Below are positions 50,978 to 59,076 of a stretch of 64,000 bases of DNA, piece by piece. A program made the position numbers and the translations under genes. The DNA is taken from NCBI RefSeq assembly GCF_004014715.1, contig NZ_CP034835.1, forward strand, positions 2,480,001-2,544,000, read 5' to 3'. Origin of the DNA: Pseudoalteromonas sp. R3. Lineage in GTDB: Bacteria > Pseudomonadota > Gammaproteobacteria > Enterobacterales > Alteromonadaceae. Position 1 is the first letter of the stretch, and every line of letters starts with the position of its first letter. The notes beneath the pieces were generated by a model. It searched no databases, was not told where the DNA came from, and worked only from the letters and a program-made list of their open reading frames with translations.

Positions 50978-52762
50978 TTAATTAATCATCACCATAGCGG
51001 CTTTAAGCGTGAGCTCGGCACCACCTTCAACTTGTGCTGTCGCGGACCCTTTAGCGCTAAACTGAACATCTGCCTCGGCGCTGATATTAAGCCCGGCCAG
51101 TTTTACATCGCCAGATTCTGCCTGTACATTAACCCCCGTTGCTCCTTTGATATTCACCGACTCGTCCGCCTGAATGTTGATGCTTTTTGGGCTTTTAATA
51201 TCGATGCCTGACTCACTCAGCAAGATACTGTTGTCATTTTGATCTGAAATTTTGATCTGCTTGTTTTGATCATCAAGGACTATGGTGTTATCGCTATCGG
51301 TGGTGATAGTAAGAATGCTCTCTTTATCATCGAAAACGATGCGCATATTACTTTTGGTGACAATGGCTTTTTTGCTATTGTCCGAATCAGGGGTCAACTC
51401 GCTGTATGGTTTACGGTTTTCGCTGTATACGCTGCCCACTATGATCGCAAATCGGGGATCTTGATTTAAAAAACCAACGATCACCTCATCCCCAATTTCG
51501 GGATAAAAAAACGCGCCACAGCCGCTGCTTGAATAGAAATTACATAACCGTGCCCAAACGCCTTTACCTTCGTCGTTATACAAGGGCATTTCGACCAAAA
51601 CTCTGTAGGCGTTATCCGGATCTTCGTCTATCTGCTTGACGGTCGCATTGTACAAACCTCCTATACCGGGCAGCAGCCCAGCAGCTTGTGGCGCACTGAC
51701 TTCGTGCTCCTGCACAAACCATATTGGCGACAACCCCAGCTCAACAGTGGTAAACCAATTACCATCAGAAAAATCATGCTCCACGCCCGAGATAAAATGA
51801 TCGCCGTTAAAGCGATCCCCCATCCCCGCTATGGTTATATATTTGCCAAGCTGCGCTTTGGCATTGCCCTGCAGACGAGCATCTCCAGTAATTTTTGACA
51901 GCTCGCTTTTAAGCATCTGCCCTTTTGCCCATTGAGTCAGATTGTCGTTATCTACTGCTGCTGTTGTTTGTAATCCAAATTCGGATAACCCCACCACTTG
52001 AGATAACTTTTTACTACTCAGATTACCGGGCCCTGATACTGAGTTGCTGGCTGTTGCGTTGATCACTGCCTGGCTTTTTGCATCCCATGCTGTCGATTTC
52101 ACTTCACTGAGCTGGGTCACGCTGTTGAGCTGCGCATTGATGTGGTAAAGAGAGTCACCATAAGTAGCGGTCAACACTGAACTGGTGTCATCAATTGGTG
52201 AAAAGACCGACACTTTGCCATTGAGTGTGCTCACCACCATACTATTTACTTCTGCGCGACTGAGTAAAAAGTCCCAGTCTGAGGTGTAATACTGCACCAA
52301 TTCCGGCAAGTCCACAGATGTAGCCGATACGTCTGCACTTAACCCTGAATTACCAATCAAAGTGCTCATCACATCACTGTCTTTGGTTTTCTGATAGACG
52401 CCACTTTTGCGCCCTACCGTCATTTTTATCGCTTTATCCCGGCACTCAACCAAAAGCATAGGTCCAACACCTGGATTAACCTGCACTGTTTGTTTGGTCA
52501 CTATGCCTGTGAATACCGTGCTATTGCTACCATCGTAACCCATAGCTATGCTGATCTCGGCCCCAGGTACAAAGGTCTCTGAACTGCTGACTGAAAACCC
52601 TTCTTGCGAGGGGCTACCATCGAGTATTTCAATGCTGGCACTGGCCACTCGGTTAATGTTTTGTCTGACCACAACACTGTGTACCTGCACTACATCGGGG
52701 ATTACAGAGCCCGCGGATTTAATCTCTAGTGTGGCGACACCACCATTACTACTGCTACTCAC
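50978..52762 (-). CDS. VgrG-like spike protein (Afp8-like)
   Basis: A 594-residue spike protein that joins gp27-like and gp5-like parts. The N-terminal 340 residues form the tube-initiating ring domains (e.g. AEISIAMGYDGSNSTVFTGIV). An OB-fold region follows (VWARLCNFYSSSGCGAFFYPEIGDEVIVGFLNQDP, about 405-440). The triple-stranded beta-helix tail shows short repeats such as QNDNSILLSESGIDIKSPK and NIQADESVNIKG. No enzymatic C-terminal domain is present. It overlaps the LysM-protein gene by four bases. Confidence 0.92.
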   Translation of the reverse strand: MSSSSNGGVATLEIKSAGSVIPDVVQVHSVVVRQNINRVASASIEILDGSPSQEGFSVSSSETFVPGAEISIAMGYDGSNSTVFTGIVTKQTVQVNPGVGPMLLVECRDKAIKMTVGRKSGVYQKTKDSDVMSTLIGNSGLSADVSATSVDLPELVQYYTSDWDFLLSRAEVNSMVVSTLNGKVSVFSPIDDTSSVLTATYGDSLYHINAQLNSVTQLSEVKSTAWDAKSQAVINATASNSVSGPGNLSSKKLSQVVGLSEFGLQTTAAVDNDNLTQWAKGQMLKSELSKITGDARLQGNAKAQLGKYITIAGMGDRFNGDHFISGVEHDFSDGNWFTTVELGLSPIWFVQEHEVSAPQAAGLLPGIGGLYNATVKQIDEDPDNAYRVLVEMPLYNDEGKGVWARLCNFYSSSGCGAFFYPEIGDEVIVGFLNQDPRFAIIVGSVYSENRKPYSELTPDSDNSKKAIVTKSNMRIVFDDKESILTITTDSDNTIVLDDQNKQIKISDQNDNSILLSESGIDIKSPKSINIQADESVNIKGATGVNVQAESGDVKLAGLNISAEADVQFSAKGSATAQVEGGAELTLKAAMVMIN

Positions 52763-53444
52763 TGTGATTCTCCCGTACTACGCAAAGGTGGCGCAGTTAA
52801 TACACTGCCTGCTGCTAAGTTTCTTATTTTATTCAAGCCGTTAAATGCCCCAAGTTGTACGTACAAGTCGGGATCCCGGTAAATTTGCTGGCTTATCTGA
52901 GGCAAGCTGTCACCTTCTACAACTTCAATTCTGTGTGTCAGATCAGGGGATTTTTTGTCTTCTTCTTTTGCTGCGGTAGACGGGTCCAGATACGATGTAA
53001 AGTTCAATGAAACCTTAGCGCGTAATGGCGTACCGTCTGGCTTAAAAAACGTATAATTGGTATCAAATGCGGTCAGTACCCCCTGAAAAGACAACCCCCC
53101 CAATACACAGTGACATAATTAGGGCGATGAATATTGCCGTTGTAGGTGTAAACAACTTTTTGTAGTTGAGCGAGCTCTTTGGGTAAATCAGTGCGTGTTG
53201 AGTCAACCACACCGGTACAGTCTACTACCAGATCAAAGCTGAGCTTTTCCCCTGGCGTTGAACGATACTTAGAAGATAGCTGACCAGAATCTGGTGCCTG
53301 CTCTTCATTGTAATTGATACTGCGATCCAGCTTGATCTGTTCCGGATTGAGCATCACCACATAGTCATCAACCTTTGAGCTGAATTTTTCATCGCTGTAT
53401 GCGACGATACGCATCTTTTTCAGACTACCCACACCACTCTCCAC
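52759..53444 (-). pseudogene. Afp7-like LysM tube-adaptor gene split by a frameshift in a poly-G run
   Basis: Two frames cover one family protein of about 228 residues. The first (53444 down to about 53073) gives MESGVGSLKKMRIVAYSD to NYVTVYWG. The second (53103 to 52759) continues GLSFQGVLTAFDTNYTFFKPDGTPLRAKVSLNF, then a LysM domain (HRIEVVEGDSLPQISQQIY). They meet at seven G on the coding strand (53095-53101). Eight G would join them, as would a -1 slip on the run. Afp7-type proteins bridge tube and spike and have the WGxLSFxGV motif exactly here. The gene may be off by phase variation, decoded by frameshifting, or misread. It is the only broken structural gene of the locus. Confidence 0.85.
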
Positions 53445-53456
53445 ATTTATATTGGG

Positions 53457-53630
53457 CTATCGCTCAAACGCATTCTGCCGCTGCTTTGCGCCCAGTTGTT
53501 TGACACATTCCTGGACAATTTGCTGTTTCATTTGCTGTAACTGTTGCTCCGATAACACCGCATTTGTTGGCTCTTTGTGCGATTGCACGGCAGTTTTTAT
53601 TACCAGTTCTCTTATTTCAACGGCCATCAT
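53457..53630 (-). CDS. DUF5908 small eCIS protein (Afp6-like)
   Basis: The start is placed at 53630 (MMAVEIRELVIKTAVQ, 57 residues), with AAAGGAG upstream. The opening EIRELVIKTAV and a helical, glutamine-rich C-terminus (QQLQQMKQQIVQECVKQL) are typical of DUF5908 proteins, which are found in eCIS operons between the tube and LysM genes. The exact role is unknown; a small assembly factor is likely. Confidence 0.82.
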   Translation of the reverse strand: MMAVEIRELVIKTAVQSHKEPTNAVLSEQQLQQMKQQIVQECVKQLGAKQRQNAFER

Positions 53631-53659
53631 TGTGCTCCTTTGCTGTAGTTGCTTACTGA

Positions 53660-54142
53660 TCAAGCATCGCCATATAAATCCAGTTGTGGAGATCGGCTAT
53701 CCTCAACCTCGAAGTAACGATATGAAAACTCTAGCGTTTCAATAAATACTTCACCATCTTGCGACTTTAGATCACTCGCCGACCACTTCACCGGATAGGC
53801 AGCCACAAAATCCCACTGCATACTCACATTGCCCTTCTCATCCAACAGCCGCACCCGAATGTCTTTGGTGTGGATAGGATTTGCTAATCCATCATCTAAG
53901 GTGTCTTTAACCCAGGCGATCAGCGGCGACTCGCCCGTTGTCACGCCTCGCTTAAGCACCAGATTTGAAAAAGTCGTGATAGTGGGCAAGCGATATTTAA
54001 AGCGGTTCTCTCCTCCACATACCACGTCTTCGCTTCCCATTTCTTTGCTCAACCCCAGGACTTCCTGAAAAGCAGCATCACTGCTGCTCATCCCTGAGAT
54101 CGAAACACTGAAATAGAAGCTAGTCTGTAAGTTATGATCCAT
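53660..54142 (-). CDS. eCIS tube protein 2 (Afp5-like)
   Basis: A 160-residue tube protein of the phage T4 gp19-like family: FYFSVSISGMSSSDAAFQEVLGLSKE, LPTITTFSNLVLKRGVTTG, and VRLLDEKGNVSMQWDFVAAYPVKW. It is a paralogue of the tube gene upstream, which it overlaps by 11 bases. In AFP the second tube protein forms the first ring above the spike, which is the likely role here. Confidence 0.93.
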   Translation of the reverse strand: MDHNLQTSFYFSVSISGMSSSDAAFQEVLGLSKEMGSEDVVCGGENRFKYRLPTITTFSNLVLKRGVTTGESPLIAWVKDTLDDGLANPIHTKDIRVRLLDEKGNVSMQWDFVAAYPVKWSASDLKSQDGEVFIETLEFSYRYFEVEDSRSPQLDLYGDA

Positions 54143-54596
54143 TGGTCACAATCAACTGCTCATGCGCAATTTCTAAGGTATCCACTGCGACTTCGTTACC
54201 ATCCGACTTCAGGTCAGTTCCGGTAATTTTGGTCGGCCAGGCATTGTTAAGCTGCCACTGCATGGTCGTTTTACCTTCCTGATCCAAAAGCTTGATCAGT
54301 ACCGTACGGCGTTTTATCGTGTTCATTTCAATTTCATCCATCCACTTCCAGAAATTGTTATCGTTCACGAAAATACCGCGCTTCATGGTGATATTGCCGT
54401 ACTTAGCAATGCCGGGCATTTTGATTGTTGAGAATAAAGTGCTGTTACTATGGCGGTATTCAATTACCTGTACTTCTTTATCCATACCCGACACTTCCTG
54501 AAAAGCCACCTTTTGTAGTTCCGTTCCAAGGTCAACCTCGAAACGGAACTTGGGCATTGGCCACGTGCTGCCTTCTTTGCTGCCATCATCTGCCAT
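54132..54596 (-). CDS. eCIS tube protein 1 (Afp1-like)
   Basis: A 154-residue main tube protein: PMPKFRFEVDLGTELQKVAFQEVSGMDKE at 14-42, then STIKMPGIAKYGNITMKRGIF and MQWQLNNAWPTKITGTDLKSDGNEV. This is the standard gp19-like tube signature, with the AWP(x)K motif. It stacks into the inner tube that carries cargo. AAGAGGAAAT is its ribosome binding site. The gene lies 61 bases downstream of the sheath gene. Confidence 0.95.
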   Translation of the reverse strand: MADDGSKEGSTWPMPKFRFEVDLGTELQKVAFQEVSGMDKEVQVIEYRHSNSTLFSTIKMPGIAKYGNITMKRGIFVNDNNFWKWMDEIEMNTIKRRTVLIKLLDQEGKTTMQWQLNNAWPTKITGTDLKSDGNEVAVDTLEIAHEQLIVTNGS

Positions 54597-54657
54597 GATA
54601 TTTCCTCTTATCTATCTTCTATAATATGGTTAAACATAACGACCTGAGCGCAGCTTA

Positions 54658-56235
54658 TTAGCCTGACTTAGCCATTTCCTGTTCGAATGAAATCACGATG
54701 AATTCTGCCGGATGAACCACGGCTACTTTGACTGACACTTTCATAAAGCCATTAAGCAAATCATCGCCTGTCATTGTGGTACCCAGACCACACTCAACCT
54801 GAAATGCATCGGAGGCTTTAGCGCCTTGTAACCCGCCTTCTTTCCAGATGCTGGTGAGAAAACTGCCAATCTGACTTTTCACAGCACTCCACGTATTCAC
54901 ATCATTAGGGGCAAATACGTAAGCTCGCGCAGCCAATTTACAAGACTGCTCCAGGAAGGTCATAGTGCGGCGTACAGATACATAGCGCCAATCCTGGGAG
55001 TTACCATCCAAAGTACGTGCACCCCATACCAAAATTCCCTGACCATTAAAAAAGCGAATGGCGTTTATAGACTTACCCGACAAAGCGTCGACGTTAAGGT
55101 CTGCCTGCTGACTATCATTGAGTCGAATTGGAAGCGAAGATGCACCTACGATCCCGGTATTAGCAGGGGCTCCCCAAACGCCTTTAACGTTGTCATTGAC
55201 CGTGTAAACCCCTGCCATACCACCACTGGGTGGCAACAAGTTAGCGTCGTTCATGACATGCGACACAATTTGCGAGTAGGTTTGCGAGGCATTAAGCAAC
55301 GCGGCATTAAGCTGCGATGTGGTCATTGAGCCATCGTTGTTTTCAATCATAGAAATGATTTTTTCTGCGGTCGTATTTGGTGCGGAAGCCGGGCTAAGCA
55401 AAGGCTGGAGCTTTTTGACATCACCGCCAAACAGGTTGGTATAGTTGATTTCACCCGATTGCATAATCGTGGTGCCGATAAAGGGATAGTAGGCAACACC
55501 AAAGTCCAAACTGTTGGAGCCGGTGTTGTTTCTGAACGTTTCTATATCGTTGGTGTAGGTGATTGGATCGGGTGTGTTACCACCAATAATGTCGAACATA
55601 CACACTGCCGTTTGCATACTACCGGCTTGCAGCAACATCTCTTGCATTAGCGTGCCATTCTCAGCCACTGACAACAGTGTTGCCTCCGGGCAAATATAAA
55701 TGGTTGGCTCCTGCTCATACTGCAGTAAATCTAAACCCGCCTTTAGATCACTGAGCTTAACATTTGGGTTTACAATCTGCGCACCGACATCCCCTGCTTT
55801 TCCTGCGCTCTCACCATAGGTGCCAACCGACACAATATATGCATCTCCCCCACCGTTTTGATAGAACAAACGCACGCTATTGTAGAGATAATATATACTG
55901 CTGGGGTCGGGCACAATTGAGTAATAACTCCCCGCAATCATTAAGTAGTCGCCAGATGTTGGCTTATCTTTTGATTCGACCAGGTAATACTCCGGGTTAT
56001 ATTGCACCGCAGGATCTGCCGGCGGCGGCGGATTCCCTTTCATGTAGATAGCCTGAAACTCAGCGAAAGAAGTGATTTTTTGCGCTTTATTGAAATAAGA
56101 CTTTCCCTGATACTCTGCGGTAGGAGTGTATCCTACAAACGCCGGTACCGCGGTTGCAACGGGTACCACTGAGTTAGGGAAGGCATTGACTTCATCAATG
56201 TACACGCCGGGTGTTTTTATATTCGAAGTTATCAT
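54658..56235 (-). CDS. eCIS contractile sheath protein (Afp2/3/4-like)
   Basis: A 525-residue tail sheath protein. The N-terminus ITSNIKTPGVYIDEVNAFPNSVVPVATAVPAFVGYT is typical (TPGVYI, VPAFVGYT). The C-terminus has GARTLDGNSQDWRYVSVRRTMTFLEQSCK and VKVAVVHPAEFIVISFEQ, the sheath handshake region. Only one sheath gene is present, whereas AFP and PVC have three, so the sheath should be a homopolymer as in MAC. It appears full length. A 191-base gap without genes separates it from the gene upstream, where an internal promoter is possible. Confidence 0.95.
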   Translation of the reverse strand: MITSNIKTPGVYIDEVNAFPNSVVPVATAVPAFVGYTPTAEYQGKSYFNKAQKITSFAEFQAIYMKGNPPPPADPAVQYNPEYYLVESKDKPTSGDYLMIAGSYYSIVPDPSSIYYLYNSVRLFYQNGGGDAYIVSVGTYGESAGKAGDVGAQIVNPNVKLSDLKAGLDLLQYEQEPTIYICPEATLLSVAENGTLMQEMLLQAGSMQTAVCMFDIIGGNTPDPITYTNDIETFRNNTGSNSLDFGVAYYPFIGTTIMQSGEINYTNLFGGDVKKLQPLLSPASAPNTTAEKIISMIENNDGSMTTSQLNAALLNASQTYSQIVSHVMNDANLLPPSGGMAGVYTVNDNVKGVWGAPANTGIVGASSLPIRLNDSQQADLNVDALSGKSINAIRFFNGQGILVWGARTLDGNSQDWRYVSVRRTMTFLEQSCKLAARAYVFAPNDVNTWSAVKSQIGSFLTSIWKEGGLQGAKASDAFQVECGLGTTMTGDDLLNGFMKVSVKVAVVHPAEFIVISFEQEMAKSG

Positions 56236-56426
56236 AACATCGTTTGCCTTTTGTTCCTGTATGACTGATTTCGTTTTCCTTCGACCTAATTCAACGAAGC
56301 GAAAACCCTTTACGCCGCCACAACATATTGGTGCACTCGTTGTTTCGGCCTGGTGCTTTTCGGTGTTTCACATACCTTTTGTTACCTGCATCTCAAGGTA
56401 AGTAACCTTCAATTAGTAATCAGCGG

Positions 56427-57236
56427 TCAAAAATACACATAGATATGTGATTGCACTCGCCGTAAACTCCCCTCTTGTTCCAGGTATATCTGATCGCTTC
56501 TTGGGGTTGGTAATGCACTGATCACGGTTCTGCTAATTGAACGTTCGCTTTTGCTATCCAGCGTTTGCGTATCTACCAACTCGAAGCGAGGTACTGGCAC
56601 TTGTTGCATGGGTAAGTCAACCTCTCCGCTGTCTGAAAGCCAGGTATTCTCCCCCTCCTCATTGCGATAATGCATGGGCGTGGTAAACATAATTTGGTTT
56701 TTTTTGTCTCGCAATTGCGGCTTATGCAGACGTGTTTGCCCTCTTTGAATCAGATGATAGACCCACTGGGTAGTGCGTGCTCGCATGCTAATGCGGTAAT
56801 GATCAGAAGCTAACAAATCACTCAAATTGAAGGTTATCTTAGCGATTGCTTGTGCTTTAAAAGCACATTGTGAAACGTTTTTTGCAGTAAGTTCTAAACT
56901 CCCCTCAGTGCTTTTTTTGCAATATGCACTGTTGAAAGCAAGCTGGCCTTGCCAGTCCATCGGCAAATCGGTAAATGTGACAAAATCAGACTGGGGCTGT
57001 AACAACCAAAACTCCAGAGTCTGTAATCCCTGGGATTGCAGAAGATAATGTAACAACGCTTGTTTTGAAGACCCCTGCGTAGCGTAAAGCTGCCAACATG
57101 CGCCATTGTGGTGTAGTGTCAACTGATAGCGCTGCAACCATGACTGAGTTGCTTCTGTGGCTTCAAGCTCAGCATTTCGCCATTGTTTGTCGGCAAAATA
57201 GTCGTGCTCAAGTCGCAAGGTTAATACGCTGAACAT
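56427..57236 (-). CDS. Unknown eCIS protein between cap and sheath genes
   Basis: A 269-residue soluble protein (MFSVLTLRLEHDYFADKQW...) with a beta-rich N-terminal half that includes many tryptophans and glutamines, and a basic C-terminal half (HLIQRGQTRLHKPQLRDKK) ending in an aromatic strand VQSHIYVYF. Its start overlaps the stop of the cap gene by one base, so it is co-translated with the Afp16-like protein. No family is recognised. It may help terminate the tube or sheath. Confidence 0.78.
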   Translation of the reverse strand: MFSVLTLRLEHDYFADKQWRNAELEATEATQSWLQRYQLTLHHNGACWQLYATQGSSKQALLHYLLQSQGLQTLEFWLLQPQSDFVTFTDLPMDWQGQLAFNSAYCKKSTEGSLELTAKNVSQCAFKAQAIAKITFNLSDLLASDHYRISMRARTTQWVYHLIQRGQTRLHKPQLRDKKNQIMFTTPMHYRNEEGENTWLSDSGEVDLPMQQVPVPRFELVDTQTLDSKSERSISRTVISALPTPRSDQIYLEQEGSLRRVQSHIYVYF

Positions 57237-57805
57237 TATACCGACGCCTCCGTGCCAACCTCTTTGACCGAACTGACCTTGCCCGTCACCTGCAAAGATT
57301 GCACTGTCACATGGCGTACTTTATAGATTATCGAAGGCTGATATTTGGCACCCAGTGCGCTCCATAAATTATGAGTCTGTGTATAAGGCGAGTTTTCAAT
57401 TTCAAACTGTAACTGGCCCAGGCCCTCGGGCATATTCGGGAACTCTTTTTTGGTTAGCGCCGGGAATGACTGGAAAAATGCGACGGCCGCATTGAGAAAT
57501 TTTAGCGCTTCGTTGTAGGAGTCAAAATGTGCGGTGATCAGTATATCCAGGTTAAACCGAGCTGCGGGCTGGAATTGCTGCACATGACTATCTGTCGTTG
57601 TACGCTGACCACCATAAAACTGCTTGTTAGTTTCGTGCTCAAGGTTAATAAGCGTAATGACAATTTTGTTCTGGTTAGCAAGCACAGGAGCGCCACTGGC
57701 TTCAACCAGGTGGTTCATGATGACAATGTCATTTTCCAGGGCAAACAGTGTTTTTAATGTTTGATTAAGCTGCTGCTCAACAAAACGAAGTGCTATATCA
57801 ATCAC
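57236..57805 (-). CDS. eCIS tube-terminating cap protein (DUF4255, Afp16-like)
   Basis: A 189-residue protein of the DUF4255/Pvc16 family: MIDIALRFVEQQLNQTLKTLF at the start, VITLINLEHETNKQF, and LNLDILITAHFDSYNEALKFLNAAVAFFQ (here FNLDILIT). Afp16-type proteins form a hexameric cap that ends tube elongation. The start is a GTG with AAGGAT upstream. In AFP the cap gene is the last of the operon; here it is near the beginning, as in several other eCIS lineages. Confidence 0.9.
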   Translation of the reverse strand: MIDIALRFVEQQLNQTLKTLFALENDIVIMNHLVEASGAPVLANQNKIVITLINLEHETNKQFYGGQRTTTDSHVQQFQPAARFNLDILITAHFDSYNEALKFLNAAVAFFQSFPALTKKEFPNMPEGLGQLQFEIENSPYTQTHNLWSALGAKYQPSIIYKVRHVTVQSLQVTGKVSSVKEVGTEASV

Positions 57806-58328
57806 GGCATATAAATCCTTATCACCAACAACGTCTTACTCCTTGCCACTATGAAAAAATCATGCAAAAAGTTAATTAAGCGTAGACATGGTGCTAATAA
57901 AGATCAATTACACTTTATTACAGCTATAGGTACAGGGGCGATAAGACATGCCGGATGGGGCGTGGTAGCAGATCAGCCGACGCATTTATTGATAACTCTC
58001 AGCTGGGGGAATTAAATTCAATTCCCATACCAGCATTAACCCTACAAAGTGATTATGAGCCGTAAATCCTGCTGACACACAGCCCATTGATAAAGCTAAG
58101 CATATTCTTTTTTGATGGGCAGTTGGTACAGACGGCGACCCGCTTATCTCGTCAAGCTGACCGTCATAAGGTTATGAAGCTACAGAAAATGCCACTTAGT
58201 GAAATGACATACAATATTTGAAAATTATTACCGAGCCGAAAGGCCCGGTAGAGCGTCATTTGTATTTATCTCGAACCAAAAAAACCGTGCCGCAGGATAT
58301 TCATCGAACGCGGACATCTATTATAACG
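57806..58328. other. Intergenic region upstream of the eCIS operon
   Basis: About 520 bases without a supported gene. A hairpin ACCGAGCC-GAAA-GGCCCGGT lies at 58230-58249. A 54-codon frame on the plus strand (57851-58015) lacks a ribosome binding site. The promoter of the main eCIS operon should be in the left part, close to 57806-57900, which is AT-rich. Confidence 0.5.
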
Positions 58329-58766
58329 TCATTTTTTAGCATCTTTATGTTGCGCTTGATTTTGTGCTCGCTCTTGGCCTTTTTGATATTCCTGTGCGAT
58401 CAATTCCTCTATCTTTGAAACTCTCTGGTTAAAATCTTTTTCAGAGATTTCACCACTTTCAAATTGATCCTCAAGTTCTTCAAGTTTTTCTTTCAGTTGT
58501 TTTATTTTTTCGATGTCGACGCCCAGTCGTTGCATTAACATTGCTTCTTGCATTTCTCCCAGAAAACTCTCGTTTCGTATTGTTGTTTGTAATTCTTTTC
58601 GCTGAAACTGTAAGCTGATATCAGATGCCTGATACAGCGGCATTTCTAACGCCAGATCCTGGCTAAAACCCGTATCATTATTGCCGCTTTCCGGCAGTTT
58701 ATTTCCTGTTTCTGCGTTATTCTGAACAGGCAAATGCCCAGAGCCGGCAGCTTTATACATCAACAT
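58329..58766 (-). CDS. Small helical protein with SHOCT-like tail, upstream of the eCIS operon
   Basis: The start is set at 58766 (MLMYKAAGSGHLPVQ, 145 residues) because AAAGGAAAT stands before it. The N-terminal half is low-complexity (asparagine, glycine, serine). The C-terminal half is strongly helical, with LKEKLEELEDQFESGEISEKDFNQRVSKIEELIAQE at about 90-125. This resembles the SHOCT oligomerisation pattern (GEISEKDF). A lysine-rich end follows. It is on the eCIS strand but separated from the cap gene by 520 bases. It could be a regulator or a small assembly factor; its link to the eCIS is by position only. Confidence 0.62.
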   Translation of the reverse strand: MLMYKAAGSGHLPVQNNAETGNKLPESGNNDTGFSQDLALEMPLYQASDISLQFQRKELQTTIRNESFLGEMQEAMLMQRLGVDIEKIKQLKEKLEELEDQFESGEISEKDFNQRVSKIEELIAQEYQKGQERAQNQAQHKDAKK

Positions 58767-59076
58767 GGCAATTTCCTTTATATGGTTCTTGGTACACCCT
58801 GTTTGTATCAAAATCCGCGCCAACTATAGATACGTCCCCTCATCTGAGGAGCACTATAATTGCGCCATCTAGCTGATAGATCTCCAAACCAGTGTAGCCA
58901 GCTCTGGATGTCGCTTATCTTTGAAAACTGGAATAACCCATTGAAAGCAGAATGAAAGAATACTTAGTCAACGACCATCAACCAAAGGCAAATTTTCCCC
59001 TGACAACCAGCTGAGTGGTTGCTTAATGGCGTAGCTTGTGTAGATAATTGGAAATAACAACAAAAAAGGACAATTC

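Noticed and set aside
57851..58015. 54-codon frame (MKKSCKKLIKRRHG...) in the eCIS leader region
   Set aside because: No ribosome binding site, opposite strand to the flanking operon and no family; not strong enough to call a gene.
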